From the NCBI GenBank assembly GCA_019217005.1, contig JAHBNG010000066.1, positions 13,697-77,696 of the forward strand: a stretch of 64,000 nucleotides of DNA, read 5' to 3'. The translations under genes and the position numbers were made by a program. Positions 10,496 to 19,084 of this stretch are shown here, in pieces. Below the pieces are notes generated by a model, which saw only the letters and a program-made list of their open reading frames with translations, was not told the origin of the DNA and did no database searches. Source of the DNA: Chloroflexi bacterium TSY. Its GTDB lineage: Bacteria; Chloroflexota; Anaerolineae; Caldilineales; Caldilineaceae. Numbering within the stretch: position 1 is the stretch's first letter; each line of letters starts with the position of its first letter.

Positions 10496-10591
10496 CTTCA
10501 ACGCGCCCTTTTGGAACTGCCATTACATACAAAGCGTGTCCGGGAAGCTCAACCCCCTCTATTCCGGAAGAACCAATTAATTTGCGAGTTT
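10496..10591 (+). ncRNA. Conserved 3' non-coding end of IS110 copy 2, candidate bridge RNA region
   Basis: This is the counterpart of 7567-7679, with the same three blocks in the same order and the same 17-bp spacing between the first two. It is non-coding and lies 100 bp after the decayed transposase gene. Its role is inferred from family knowledge only. Confidence 0.4.
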
Positions 10592-10630
10592 CAATGGAAT
10601 CGAGCTTGTATCTGAGAGCGAGAGAGCGAT

Positions 10631-10705
10631 CAGCCCGAGGAGCAATCCTTGATTGACAGAGTCTTCTACGAAACAACAGGTCAACCCGGTCTGGTCTCCT
10701 GGTAA
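10631..10705 (+). pseudogene. Short remnant resembling an AAA-like ATPase C-terminal region
   Basis: A 24-codon stretch reads QPEEQSLIDRVFYETTGQPG then LVSW and a stop. The FYET-x-GQPGLVSW pattern is typical of the region after the ATPase core in a family of Chloroflexota/cyanobacterial AAA-like proteins. Nothing convincing precedes or follows it, so it is a relic trapped between the IS110 pair and the TrpB2 gene. The rest of 10592-10958 holds no gene I can support. Confidence 0.35.
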
Positions 10706-10958
10706 CGTAACCGTCCATCCAGTTTTCCTGATCACACAGTGAATCACAGTGGTATCCCAAATTGTGTGTAGATTTGCTATTCCCCAAGAGGAAAAGGAGC
10801 TTGGCTCAACCGGATCTCAGGGAGCAAACTCGCTTTGGTTTCGATACGGCTACGCCATTCAACCGGCGCTAACCATTTCTGAGCTTGTCAACCTCCTGCA
10901 TTCCCGATGAACCAGGAGCTTTTACAATTTGTGGGGTACCGCCTAAAATATCGAGCTG

Positions 10959-12353
10959 CTAACCAGCGAGCATCTGTTGCACAGACTCGATTGATGGTGT
11001 ATCAAGCAGCGCAAGAGCGGCGTCGACCTCCGCTTGGGTCAGCTCATGTCGCTCTAAATTGCCAGCAAAGTAGTCCTGATAGGCCAACATGTCAAAGTTG
11101 CCGTGGCCGCACAAGTTAAAGAGAATCGTGGACGATGTCCCTGCTTCCTTGGCCCGATTTGCTGCCCGAATCACCGATGCGATTGCATGATTGGCCTCAG
11201 GCGCAGGCACAATGCCCTCTGCCTTTGCAAACTGAACCCCTGCCTCAAAACTCTCGATTTGGTCAATCGCTTCTGCCTCAATTAAGTCGTCTGCCAGCAA
11301 TTGGCTGACAATGGCCCCCGCTCCATGATAACGCAATCCGCCAGCATGAATCTTGGCTGGCACAAAGGTATTCCCCAGCGTATACATCGGGATGAGGGGC
11401 GTCATCCCAACCGTGTCGCCGAAGTCATAGCGGAACACGCCGCGCGTCAGTTTGGGGGCGGAAGTTGGCTCGCTTGCGACGCAGCGGATATTTTTGTCCT
11501 CAGTGAGGTTCAGTCGCAAAAATGGGAAGCTGATCCCTGCAAAGTTAGAACCACCACCAAATGGGGCAAAGACATAGTCGGGGAGGTCGGCCCCGGCTTT
11601 CTCTAGCTGCTTGATGGCCTCTTGACCAATGACGGTCTGGTGCATCAACACATGATTGAGCACGCTTCCCAGCGAATATTTGGCGTCGTCATTGGTTGCC
11701 GCCACTTCGACCGCTTCTGAAATGGCGATGCCTAAACTTCCTGGTGTATCCGGATCCTGGGAGAGTATTTTCTGTCCTGCCTGTGTTCGTTCACTTGGTG
11801 AAGGATAAACATCAGCACCCCATGTCTGCATCATCATTTTGCGATAAGGCTTTTGGTCAAAGCTGATGCGCACCATATAAACTTCGCAATCGATGTTGAA
11901 CATATTACAAGCAAAGCTCAGCGCGCTGCCCCATTGCCCTGCACCGGTTTCGGTGGTAATACGCTTTACTTCCTCTTTCATATTATAGTAAGCCTGAGGA
12001 ACGGCCGTGTTTGGTTTGTGTGACCCGGCTGGGCTAACGCCTTCATATTTGTAATAGATCTTCGCAGGTGTATCCAGCGCTTTTTCCAGGTTACGGGCAC
12101 GATAGAGAGGGGTTGTGCGCCACATGGAGTAGACATCGCGCACCGCTTCCGGAATCTCGATCCAAGGATCCTGGGATACTTCTTGCATGATCAGCTCCAT
12201 GGGAAAGAGGGGCGCAAGTGCTTCGGGGCCAATTGGTTCATTGGTGGCTGGATTGAGTGGCGGCAGGGGCTTGTTGGGCATGTCCGCTACAATATTGTAC
12301 CAGTGTGTTGGAATGTCATTTTCGGATAGGGTGATTTTGCGTGAGTCGGTCAT
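10959..12353 (-). CDS. trpB2: TrpB2, tryptophan synthase beta-like PLP enzyme
   Basis: A 464-residue fold-type II PLP enzyme of the TrpB2 (TrpB-like) group, which makes tryptophan from indole and serine without the usual TrpA partner contacts. The PLP-binding Lys113 lies in SPAGSHKPNTA, the phosphate loop is FGGGSNFAG, and TGAGQWGSALSFACNMF is the substrate loop. The start at 12351-12353 follows GGAGAAACCT; an earlier in-frame ATG would overlap the upstream gene without support. It lies 26 bp after the MetE-like gene on the same strand. No other trp gene is near, which fits an indole-salvage role, but this is inferred. Confidence 0.9.
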   Translation of the reverse strand: MTDSRKITLSENDIPTHWYNIVADMPNKPLPPLNPATNEPIGPEALAPLFPMELIMQEVSQDPWIEIPEAVRDVYSMWRTTPLYRARNLEKALDTPAKIYYKYEGVSPAGSHKPNTAVPQAYYNMKEEVKRITTETGAGQWGSALSFACNMFNIDCEVYMVRISFDQKPYRKMMMQTWGADVYPSPSERTQAGQKILSQDPDTPGSLGIAISEAVEVAATNDDAKYSLGSVLNHVLMHQTVIGQEAIKQLEKAGADLPDYVFAPFGGGSNFAGISFPFLRLNLTEDKNIRCVASEPTSAPKLTRGVFRYDFGDTVGMTPLIPMYTLGNTFVPAKIHAGGLRYHGAGAIVSQLLADDLIEAEAIDQIESFEAGVQFAKAEGIVPAPEANHAIASVIRAANRAKEAGTSSTILFNLCGHGNFDMLAYQDYFAGNLERHELTQAEVDAALALLDTPSIESVQQMLAG

Positions 12354-12379
12354 AGGTTTCTCCAGTTGTGATTGATAAA

Positions 12380-13369
12380 TTATCTGTCTAGAAAGAGATC
12401 GCGGCCCGCCACCAATGCTCGCATCTTTCCATCCGCAACGGAACGGGGCAACATGCGTAGCCCGCAATCCGGGTTGACGTAAAATATCCGCTTTTCTCCC
12501 ACGATTTTGGCTAACTTCTCAATTCGGCGTGCTATGAGTTCCGCCCTCTCAATCTGCAGATCCTTGACATCAATGACGCCCAAACCGAATCCTATCCCTG
12601 GTCGCACATCGCACAAGCAGAGAAGCTCTTCATCGGAGCGACGGGTTGTTTCTAACACAAGGTGATCACAGTTTAATGCGTTCATAAACTCGAGTAACTG
12701 AGTATAGGCACCTCGCTGAATCAACTGCCCACCATAATTGCCAAAGCAGAGATGCACTGCCCTTTCTCCATGAACGACATCAAGCAAGCGATTGATGGCC
12801 CGTGCCGCAAGCAGACTATCTTGGGGTGAACCAGGCAAGTTGGGATCATCGACCTGAACAATGGATGCATCGATGCTTTGAATCTGATTCGCCAGCAGAT
12901 CGGCAAAGGCCATTGTCAGGGCTTCCAGATCCTGATAATAGTCGTCGGCGATGACCTTGGCCAACATATAGGGACTAGTCACGGTATATTTTAGCCGTTT
13001 CGTCGTCAAGGCGCAGATGCGGTCCCATTCTGCCTGCAAATCCAGTTGTCCATGCCCCAACGGTCCCGTCACCACGCCTGGCGCTGTTGTTCGATATTGC
13101 ATCTCGGGCCTTGCCCGAAACGTACTTTTTTGGGCATATGAAAGACGCCACTGAACCCCCTCCATCGGCTCCACAAAACGTTCGACCATCCCACCGGGTG
13201 CATTACGGGCCAAATTCCAGCGTCCGATTTCCCCATCGCCGATGACATCAATCCCAGCAGCTTCCTGCGCTCGGAGCGCAACGGTGATGGCATCAAGCAT
13301 CGTTTCTTCATTGGGCAGGGCTTTGAGCCAATCCGGAATTGGATAGCTGCCAACAACGGTTGTTTTCAT
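12380..13369 (-). CDS. MetE-like cobalamin-independent methionine synthase family protein
   Basis: A 329-residue single-domain protein resembling the C-terminal barrel of MetE. It begins MKTTVVGSYPIPDWL, the family start, and keeps zinc-ligand-like residues: His206 and Cys208 (HLCFGNY), Glu240 (LVLETTRR) and Cys302 (NPDCGLRMLPRS). Such short MetE-like proteins lack the N-terminal folate domain and act with other methyl donors or as unknown methyltransferases; the exact reaction cannot be read here. The gene precedes trpB2 by 26 bp and is probably co-transcribed. The ATG at 13367-13369 follows a 627-bp intergenic region. Confidence 0.85.
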   Translation of the reverse strand: MKTTVVGSYPIPDWLKALPNEETMLDAITVALRAQEAAGIDVIGDGEIGRWNLARNAPGGMVERFVEPMEGVQWRLSYAQKSTFRARPEMQYRTTAPGVVTGPLGHGQLDLQAEWDRICALTTKRLKYTVTSPYMLAKVIADDYYQDLEALTMAFADLLANQIQSIDASIVQVDDPNLPGSPQDSLLAARAINRLLDVVHGERAVHLCFGNYGGQLIQRGAYTQLLEFMNALNCDHLVLETTRRSDEELLCLCDVRPGIGFGLGVIDVKDLQIERAELIARRIEKLAKIVGEKRIFYVNPDCGLRMLPRSVADGKMRALVAGRDLFLDR

Positions 13370-13667
13370 GTTATAAAGATAAAATTCTTAACGCGACCAG
13401 ATTCGGATCCCAATCGTTATTGTACTGGGCAACTCCGAATTCAACGAATTAAAGAGCGGACGGGGAACCAATTTATGTGGGACATGATTCGCGTTATTTA
13501 GCGAGCCACGAGCGGCATCTCGGAGAGAAAGGGAAGCTGTTGTAAAGTAAGGGATTGAAACGAAACGTAAATTTAGAGAAGCAGATTACGGAGCAACAGA
13601 AGAGCTGGAGAATAAGTGAGGTGATGCGTTGGCAGCAGATCATCTGTCGAGATCACCACCCTCTTCC

Positions 13668-13840
13668 TAGGACAATCGCGAACCTTAAAAAAGTGGCTCT
13701 ATTGGGCAAGCGCCATCGGTTAAAACCGACGTCTAGCAACCAAGGTACGCTGGAGCGCACTGTATTTCAACCCGCTTGAGCGGGTTTACGCTTAGTAGAC
13801 CGGCGTTTCAACGCTAGGCGACAAAGTTCGCGATTGCCCT
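13668..13840. repeat. Structured non-coding unit bounded by an 11-bp inverted repeat
   Basis: CAATCGCGAAC at 13673-13683 is perfectly repeated in inverse at 13826-13836, extended by TAGG/CCTA with one unpaired base. Inside lie smaller hairpins (CGGTTAAAACCG near 13721; AACCCGCTTGAGCGGGTT at about 13771-13788). It could be a MITE or a folded RNA. Only one copy is present. The rest of the 13370-13996 intergenic region shows nothing else. Confidence 0.5.
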
Positions 13841-13996
13841 ACCCTCTCCCTTCTTTCAAGTTGCACAGACTAGACTTAGATGGCAAAATAATCGTCATCC
13901 CTTATCAACATTAGATGAGCCTAGAACTAGACCCAAATCCTAATCAAAGCTCTGTATAAAATTTTCACGACATCAGCAGTAGAAGCAGGAGCAATT

Positions 13997-15298
13997 ATGC
14001 AATTTGGCATCTTTTACGAACACCAAATTCCCCGTCCCTGGAATAACGGTGATGAGCACCAACTTTTTCAAGACGCGCTCGATCAAGTTGAGCTGGCAGA
14101 TAAAATTGGCATTGAATATGTATGGGAAGTTGAACATCACTTTCTGGAGGAATACTCTCATAGTTCGGCCCCAGAGGTCTTCTTAGCCGCATGCAGCCAG
14201 CGGACAAGCCAGATCAAGTTGGGCCATGGAATCGTTCTGATGCCTCCTGGTTATAATCATCCTGCCCGTGTCGCTGAACGTATTGCAACGCTCGATCTCG
14301 TGAGCAACGGACGTGTGCAGTGGGGGACGGGCAAATCGAGCTCACGCATCGAATTAGAAGGCTTCAGCATTGATCCAGATCAACGCCATGAGATGTGGTT
14401 GGAAACAGTCCATGAAACGGCCAAGATGATGGTATGTGAACCATACCCAGGATATAATGGAAACTTTTTTTCCATGCCCATGCGCAATGTCGTCCCGAAG
14501 CCCTTGCAAAAACCGCATCCGCCGCTTTGGGTTGCGTGTAGCAATCGGGAGACGATCAAAGAGGCTGCACGCTTGGGGATGGGTGCCCTATGTTTTGCCT
14601 TTGTTGATGCGGAGGACGCCAAGCTGTGGGTGGACGAGTATTATACAACCTTCAAAAACGAGTGTAAGCCGCTTGGTCTGGCAGTAAATCCGAACATCGC
14701 AATGGTGGCGGGTTTTATGTGTCATGAAGAAAGTGATGTTGCTGTAAATCGCGGGCTAGAGGGCTTCCAATTTTTTGGTTATGCGTTAAGTCATTACTAC
14801 ATTCATGGCACTCATCGACCTGGAGAATTTGATATCTGGACCGATTTCCAAAACAATCGCCCGCCCCAACGGTCATCAACCGGTTGTATTGGCAATCCTG
14901 CCCAAGTTCGTGCCCATCTCGAAATGTTAGAGGAGGCCGGGGTTGACCAAGTTGTCTTTATTCAACAAGCAGGCAACAATCAACAGGCTCATATTCTTGA
15001 ATCGTTAGAAATATTTGGCGAACAGATCTTACCTGCGTTTAAACAGCGGGACGCACGCTATCAAGAAGAGAAGGCGGAGCGACTAGCTTCTGATATTCAA
15101 AATGCCTTGAGTAAAATTGCCCCGCTACCGACAGTGACGAGCGAAGATGTTGATTCGTATCCAGTGCTCGCCAAGAAGTTGGCACCGCCAGAAGAGACGA
15201 TGGTTGAGCACACTTCCAATGGACAAACGGCTCCTGGTGAATCGCTTGGCGACGATGTCGAGTCGGCGATTTTGGGTGAACGAGTGGGACAAGAATAA
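13997..15298 (+). CDS. LLM-class flavin-dependent oxidoreductase
   Basis: A 433-residue bacterial luciferase-like monooxygenase (TIM barrel using reduced FMN and oxygen). Family features are MQFGIFYEHQIPRPW at the first strand, the EHHF loop (VEVEHHFLEEYSHSSAPEV region), GHGIVLMPPGYNHPARVAER, LVSNGRVQWGTGKSSS at the flavin phosphate site, and PPLWVACSN late in the barrel. The last 80 residues are an acidic, low-complexity extension. AGGAG six bases before the ATG marks the start. The substrate is not predictable. A second, broken member of the family follows 2.3 kb downstream, after the sulfatase. Confidence 0.9.
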   Translation: MQFGIFYEHQIPRPWNNGDEHQLFQDALDQVELADKIGIEYVWEVEHHFLEEYSHSSAPEVFLAACSQRTSQIKLGHGIVLMPPGYNHPARVAERIATLDLVSNGRVQWGTGKSSSRIELEGFSIDPDQRHEMWLETVHETAKMMVCEPYPGYNGNFFSMPMRNVVPKPLQKPHPPLWVACSNRETIKEAARLGMGALCFAFVDAEDAKLWVDEYYTTFKNECKPLGLAVNPNIAMVAGFMCHEESDVAVNRGLEGFQFFGYALSHYYIHGTHRPGEFDIWTDFQNNRPPQRSSTGCIGNPAQVRAHLEMLEEAGVDQVVFIQQAGNNQQAHILESLEIFGEQILPAFKQRDARYQEEKAERLASDIQNALSKIAPLPTVTSEDVDSYPVLAKKLAPPEETMVEHTSNGQTAPGESLGDDVESAILGERVGQE

Positions 15299-15326
15299 GA
15301 TGGTGGATAGTTGATGGTGCTCGAGT

Positions 15327-15408
15327 AAGAACCTATCCGAAAAGTGGTTGTGAGTTCAGACAGATACCCGAGTGAGAATGAATCGTCACAGAACTTTTCG
15401 GATAAGCA
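15327..15408. repeat. MITE-3 copy 1, about 82 bp with imperfect terminal inverted repeats
   Basis: The ends read AAGAACCTATCCGAAAAGT and, inverted, ACTTTTCGGATAAGCATT. A diverged inverted copy lies at 60391-60470 and matches along its length, including the GGTTGTG stretch next to one end. The unit has no coding capacity. No clear target duplication is visible. Confidence 0.65.
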
Positions 15409-15429
15409 TTAAGTTGAGGTTTACGGGCA

Positions 15430-15693
15430 ATGTATGAGGAACATCGGTTCACCCAACTTCTGATGTCCTCAACGCCCTCTGCAAATAAAACACCTCAGAA
15501 TTCCCCAGACAATGGCTACACTTCCAATACAACATCAGATCGCAAAGCTCGTTGTAAATTGGTGGTTTTTTGCGGGATTTTGTTGGTGTTGCTTCTTGAT
15601 CTTGCGATTTACGTAGAGTTAATCAGAGAAGATACAGAGCAAAGCGAGATGACTCGGCCTTCTCTCCACCCCAAAAGCGAGGAAGATCAATGA
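15430..15693 (+). CDS. Small single-pass membrane protein of unknown function
   Basis: An 87-residue reading frame with a polar Ser/Thr/Asn-rich N-terminus, one strong transmembrane segment (residues about 44-63, LVVFCGILLVLLLDLAIYV) and a charged C-tail. Its stop overlaps the sulfatase start (ATGA at 15690-15693), which argues for a real, translationally coupled gene. I do not recognise a family. It may simply be a leader frame of the sulfatase gene. Confidence 0.5.
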   Translation: MYEEHRFTQLLMSSTPSANKTPQNSPDNGYTSNTTSDRKARCKLVVFCGILLVLLLDLAIYVELIREDTEQSEMTRPSLHPKSEEDQ

Positions 15694-17451
15694 ACAAACC
15701 GCCCAATATCCTCTGGGTCTCATTTGAAGACTGTTATCCCTATTTTGGATGCTATGGTGATCCAGTGGCTAAAACGCCGAATCTGGACAAGCTGGCGTCG
15801 GAAGGATGCTTGTGGACAAATGCCTTTTCAACGGCGCCGGTCTGTGGGCCCGCGCGAAGTGCAGTGATTACAGGTATGTATCCGGTTTCTATTGGGACCC
15901 ATCATCACCGCACAGGCTCAGGCGCAAAATACAAATCATTGGCCTACAGCTATGAAGCAATAATCCCACATTATGTGAAGTGTTTTTCAGAGTATCTGCG
16001 GGGTGCAGGATATTACTGTAGTAACAGGGGTGGTTCATTTTAGCTGGATAGATAGGTTTACACTTTTAGAAACAGAAAGAACGTTTATATTCTCTGATTT
16101 CGCCGGTTCTCAGAGAGAAAACGGTCTCATATAGATTTTTGTCTATATATCAAAAGTGTAAACCTAATTTTGAACCACCCCTAGTAACAATGCCAAAACT
16201 GATTACCAATTCGCTCCGCCATTGACAGCCTGGGATGATTGCAGCACCACTGGCCATTGGCGTAATCGACCAGATCCTGACCAGCCTTTCTTCGCCGTAT
16301 TCAATCTGGGACAGACACATGAAAGTCAAATGTGGGAAGATAAATGGCCGAATCTCACGTTTGATCTGGAATCAATCGAGGTTCCACCATACTTTCCGGA
16401 TACGCTGAAAGTACGTGAGTCCATGGTTCGCATGTATTTGAATATAGAGGCCAACGATCAAACTCTGGGCAATATCTTGACTCAACTGGAAGAGGATGGT
16501 CTCGCTGAGAATACGGTGGTCTTCATTTGGACTGATCATGGCCCAATGCCCCGTGGCAAACGTTGGCCCTACGACAGCGGTATTCGGAGTCCCATGATCG
16601 TACGCTGGCCTGGAGAATTGAAACCAGACAGCGTCAGCGACCAATTGGTCAGTACAGTCGACCTGGCTCCAACCGTCCTGTCGATCTGTGGCATTACGAT
16701 TCCGTATCATATGCAAGGACAGGCCTTCCTCGGACCGGCCGCGGCCCTCCCACGGGACTATGTTTACGCAGCGCGCGATCGTTATGATGAAATGTATGAT
16801 ACTGTGCGCGCCACACGTGACAAACGGTTCAAATACATTCGCCATTACCAGCCTGAGCAGCCCTATATGCTCTACAATAGCTATCGGAACATCCATCCAA
16901 TTATGCAAGAGATGTGGCGCCTACATGCGGCCGGTGAATTGACTGGTCCGCAAAAATTGATGCTCCAAAGCAGTCGGCCAGCCGAAGAATTGTACGATAC
17001 GACAATCGATCCACACGAGATCAACAATCTGGCCACGGATCCAGCTTATCGACCAGAGTTAGAGCGTCTGCGAATGGCCCTGGACAGTTGGCAAGCGAGA
17101 GTCGGTGATCTGGGTCTAATGCCAGAAGACATCATGGTGCGACAGATGTTTCCCGATGGCGCGCAACCAACGACACTTCCACCTCTCTTGGTCATTTTGG
17201 GTGGCGACAACTTTGGTCTGGATGCAAGCCTCAATGGTGGCGAATTTGCGCATCCTGTCATGCTCCAGATGCAGAGCAGTACACAAGGGGCCTCGATTGC
17301 CTATACGTTTGATGAAGGTGAGAATCCCCACTGGCGACTCTATTGTGACCCCATTCGCCTTCCGGTCGGCGAGAACCGTCTTCGCGCAAAAGCGATCCGC
17401 ATCGGGTACAAATGCAGCGAGGAGGCAAACGCTACATTTATGGTACGCTAG
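15690..17451 (+). pseudogene. Sulfatase interrupted by MITE-1
   Basis: An arylsulfatase-type gene. The first 112 codons give PNILWVSFEDCYPYFGCYGD (metal-binding Asp) and VCGPARSAVITG, the CxPxR motif whose Cys52 becomes formylglycine. A 155-bp MITE at 16027-16181 with the 8-bp duplication TAGTAACA stops translation at 16043. Removing the MITE and one duplication leaves 1599 bp, exactly 533 codons, reading GYYCSNNAKTDYQFAPPLTA across the joint. The second half has VVFIWTDHGPMPRGKRWPYD and a C-terminal chitobiase-like Ig module (AKAIRIGYKCSEEA). The gene was therefore intact until recently and would hydrolyse a sulfate ester, perhaps on a polysaccharide. Confidence 0.92.
16027..16181. mobile_element. 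MITE-1 copy A (155 bp), TSD TAGTAACA
   Basis: Terminal repeats are GGGGTGGTTCA and TGAACCACCCC, flanked by TAGTAACA at 16019-16026 and 16182-16189. It is identical in sequence and orientation to copy C at 24146-24300. It carries no protein-coding capacity. Confidence 0.95.
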
Positions 17452-17599
17452 GAGGTATTAATATGCTATAACAATTGATGTGTTATAATAAGAGTAGATG
17501 AACAGTGATTTTTAGTAGCTGATCCATTCAAGACGAAAATAAAGATACCATCCCCTTTTCCTGGAGTGGATCCGCATTTATGAATGAGCGTTTGGGTAA

Positions 17600-18588
17600 A
17601 TGAGTCGCTCTTTTCGCCTTGGTTTTTTAACTCATTTGCGTGGCCATGACGATCCGCAACGTGTCTATGAGGAGGCGCTAGAACTTTTTGTTGCTGCCGA
17701 TCGGCTTGGCTACGATGTTGGCTGGGTAGCCCAACATCACTTCAAGGATCGAGCTGGCTTCCTGCCCTCACCGTTTCCGTTCCTCGCCGCGGCGGCAGAA
17801 CGCACGAAGCAGATTCGCCTTGGCACATCGATTGTGGTGCTGCCGCTTGAGCACCCCTTGCGGTTGGCTGAAGATGCAGCAGTGGTTGATCTGCTCAGCA
17901 ACGGACGATTGGAGTTGGTAGCGGTAGTGACTCTGGGGAATTTCGTGCATTTGGTGTAGATATTGCGTCTCGACACGAGCGAACAACGGAAGGATTGAAG
18001 ACACTCCAACGAGCGTTTCGGGGAGATTCGTTGGGCGATGAGGGACAGATCCTTCAACCTCCTGCTCCCACATTGGCCAATCGGCTCTGGTTAAGCGCAT
18101 TGAGCAGCGTCGGTGCCGAGTATGCTGCACAACATGGAGTCGGGTTGATGCTGAGCCGCGCTGCTTGGGGCCATGACGAACCAACCGACAACGTTCAACT
18201 TCCAGTCGCTAACTCATATTTAAACGCCTGGAACCAATCTCATGTAAAGCCCCGTGTAGGTCTCTCTCGCGGTTTTTATATTGCTGCTGATAAACAATCT
18301 GCACTAAAGGAACTCCGCAAAGATTTACTACATGCCGCAACCGGAATGAGCAAGCAAGGTCGGTTGCCAGCAAATCTTTCTCTCGAAGAGTACTGTCTAC
18401 GTTTTCACATTTCCTACGGTCACCCCGACGAAGTGGCGGCTCATTTACTCGCCGACAAAATCTTGCCTTTTACGTCGGATCTGATCCTGCAACTCGATCC
18501 AATATTTCCATCGCTAGAGCGTACGCTACAGATGTTTGAACAGATCGCCACTCGAGTTGCACCCATATTGGGGTGGCGTCCTGAATAA
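17600..18588 (+). pseudogene. LLM-class flavin-dependent oxidoreductase, one-base frameshift
   Basis: A second luciferase-like monooxygenase, about 330 residues. Residues 1-108 (RLGFLTHLRGHDDPQRVYEE, WVAQHHF, LGTSIVVLPLEHPLRLAEDA, LSNGRLELV) are in one frame, then a stop follows near 17959. The second frame continues from the GSDSGEFRAFGVD stretch (at about 17926) to the natural end, IATRVAPILGWRPE. Adding a single base near 17918 (a GG that should be GGG) would restore LELGSGSDSGEFRAFG. It may be a real mutation or a sequencing slip. The upstream gap 17452-17599 holds a TTATAATA promoter-like box. Confidence 0.85.
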
Positions 18589-18693
18589 GCGACTAGACGC
18601 TACCATCTTGTCGTTTTTAGAGAGAATCTGCCGTTAATCTGTATTAGGCTTTTCCAACAATTAAAATCCCTAATTTGATCTGGAAAAGCTCAA

Positions 18694-18747
18694 GCCATTC
18701 CAGAGAAATCGACTTGGCAAATCAGGGATTTATTTCTCTGGAATGGC
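18694..18747. repeat. Inverted repeat, 16-bp perfect stem
   Basis: GCCATTCCAGAGAAAT at 18694-18709 pairs with 18732-18747 around a 22-base loop. A similar end, AAGGCCATTCCAGA, occurs near 21531. It follows the LLM pseudogene by about 100 bp and may be a terminator or a small repeat element. Nothing else was seen in 18589-18887. Confidence 0.55.
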
Positions 18748-18895
18748 CTTAGACCATTCTTGTTTTCCAACTTATTGTGACTCTTGCCTCTCATCTCCTA
18801 ATGGTGTGCGAAGCTCATAATTGCGGAGATGGGCCGCTCTTAAATAACTGGAGGTTGTAGCCATCTGATGTGAATATATATTTATGAGGTCTATC

Positions 18896-19050
18896 GGGGT
18901 GGTTCAGAATTAGGTTTACACTTTTGATACATAGACAAAAATCTATATGAGGTCATTTTCTGCCTGAGCATGGCTCAAATTAGAAAATATAAACATCTTT
19001 TCTCTTTGCAAAAATGTAAACCTAATTGTCCGCCTAAAATGAACCACCCC
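18896..19050. mobile_element. MITE-1 copy B (155 bp), TSD GGTCTATC
   Basis: Ends GGGGTGGTTCA/TGAACCACCCC, flanked by GGTCTATC at 18888-18895 and 19051-19058. It is the exact reverse complement of copy D (35429-35583) and differs internally from copies A and C. Confidence 0.95.
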
Positions 19051-19084
19051 GGTCTATCATGGTAAAAAACTACGCAGGATTCTT

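Larger units (their letters stand above)
7567..10591. mobile_element. Two IS110-family elements, head to head
   Basis: Two related IS110 elements lie back to back. Their transposase genes diverge from a 56-bp centre (9124-9179) carrying a Shine-Dalgarno GGAGG for each. Each has a long 3' non-coding part, about 340 bp on the left and 200 bp on the right. Three blocks are conserved in order in both: 7659-7679/10496-10514, 7626-7641/10532-10547 and 7567-7587/10571-10591. The spacing between the first two blocks is 17 bp in each copy. Outer boundaries are taken from the outermost block, so they are approximate. IS110 elements have no classic terminal repeats, so target duplications are not expected. 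Confidence 0.75.

Noticed and set aside
10413..10787. A 124-codon minus-strand open frame behind the IS110 pair
   Set aside because: It covers the conserved non-coding blocks and the ATPase remnant of the other strand; its composition is not protein-like.
13552..13561. GGATTGAAAC, which looks like the end of a CRISPR repeat
   Set aside because: Only one copy is present and no regularly spaced repeats or cas genes follow.
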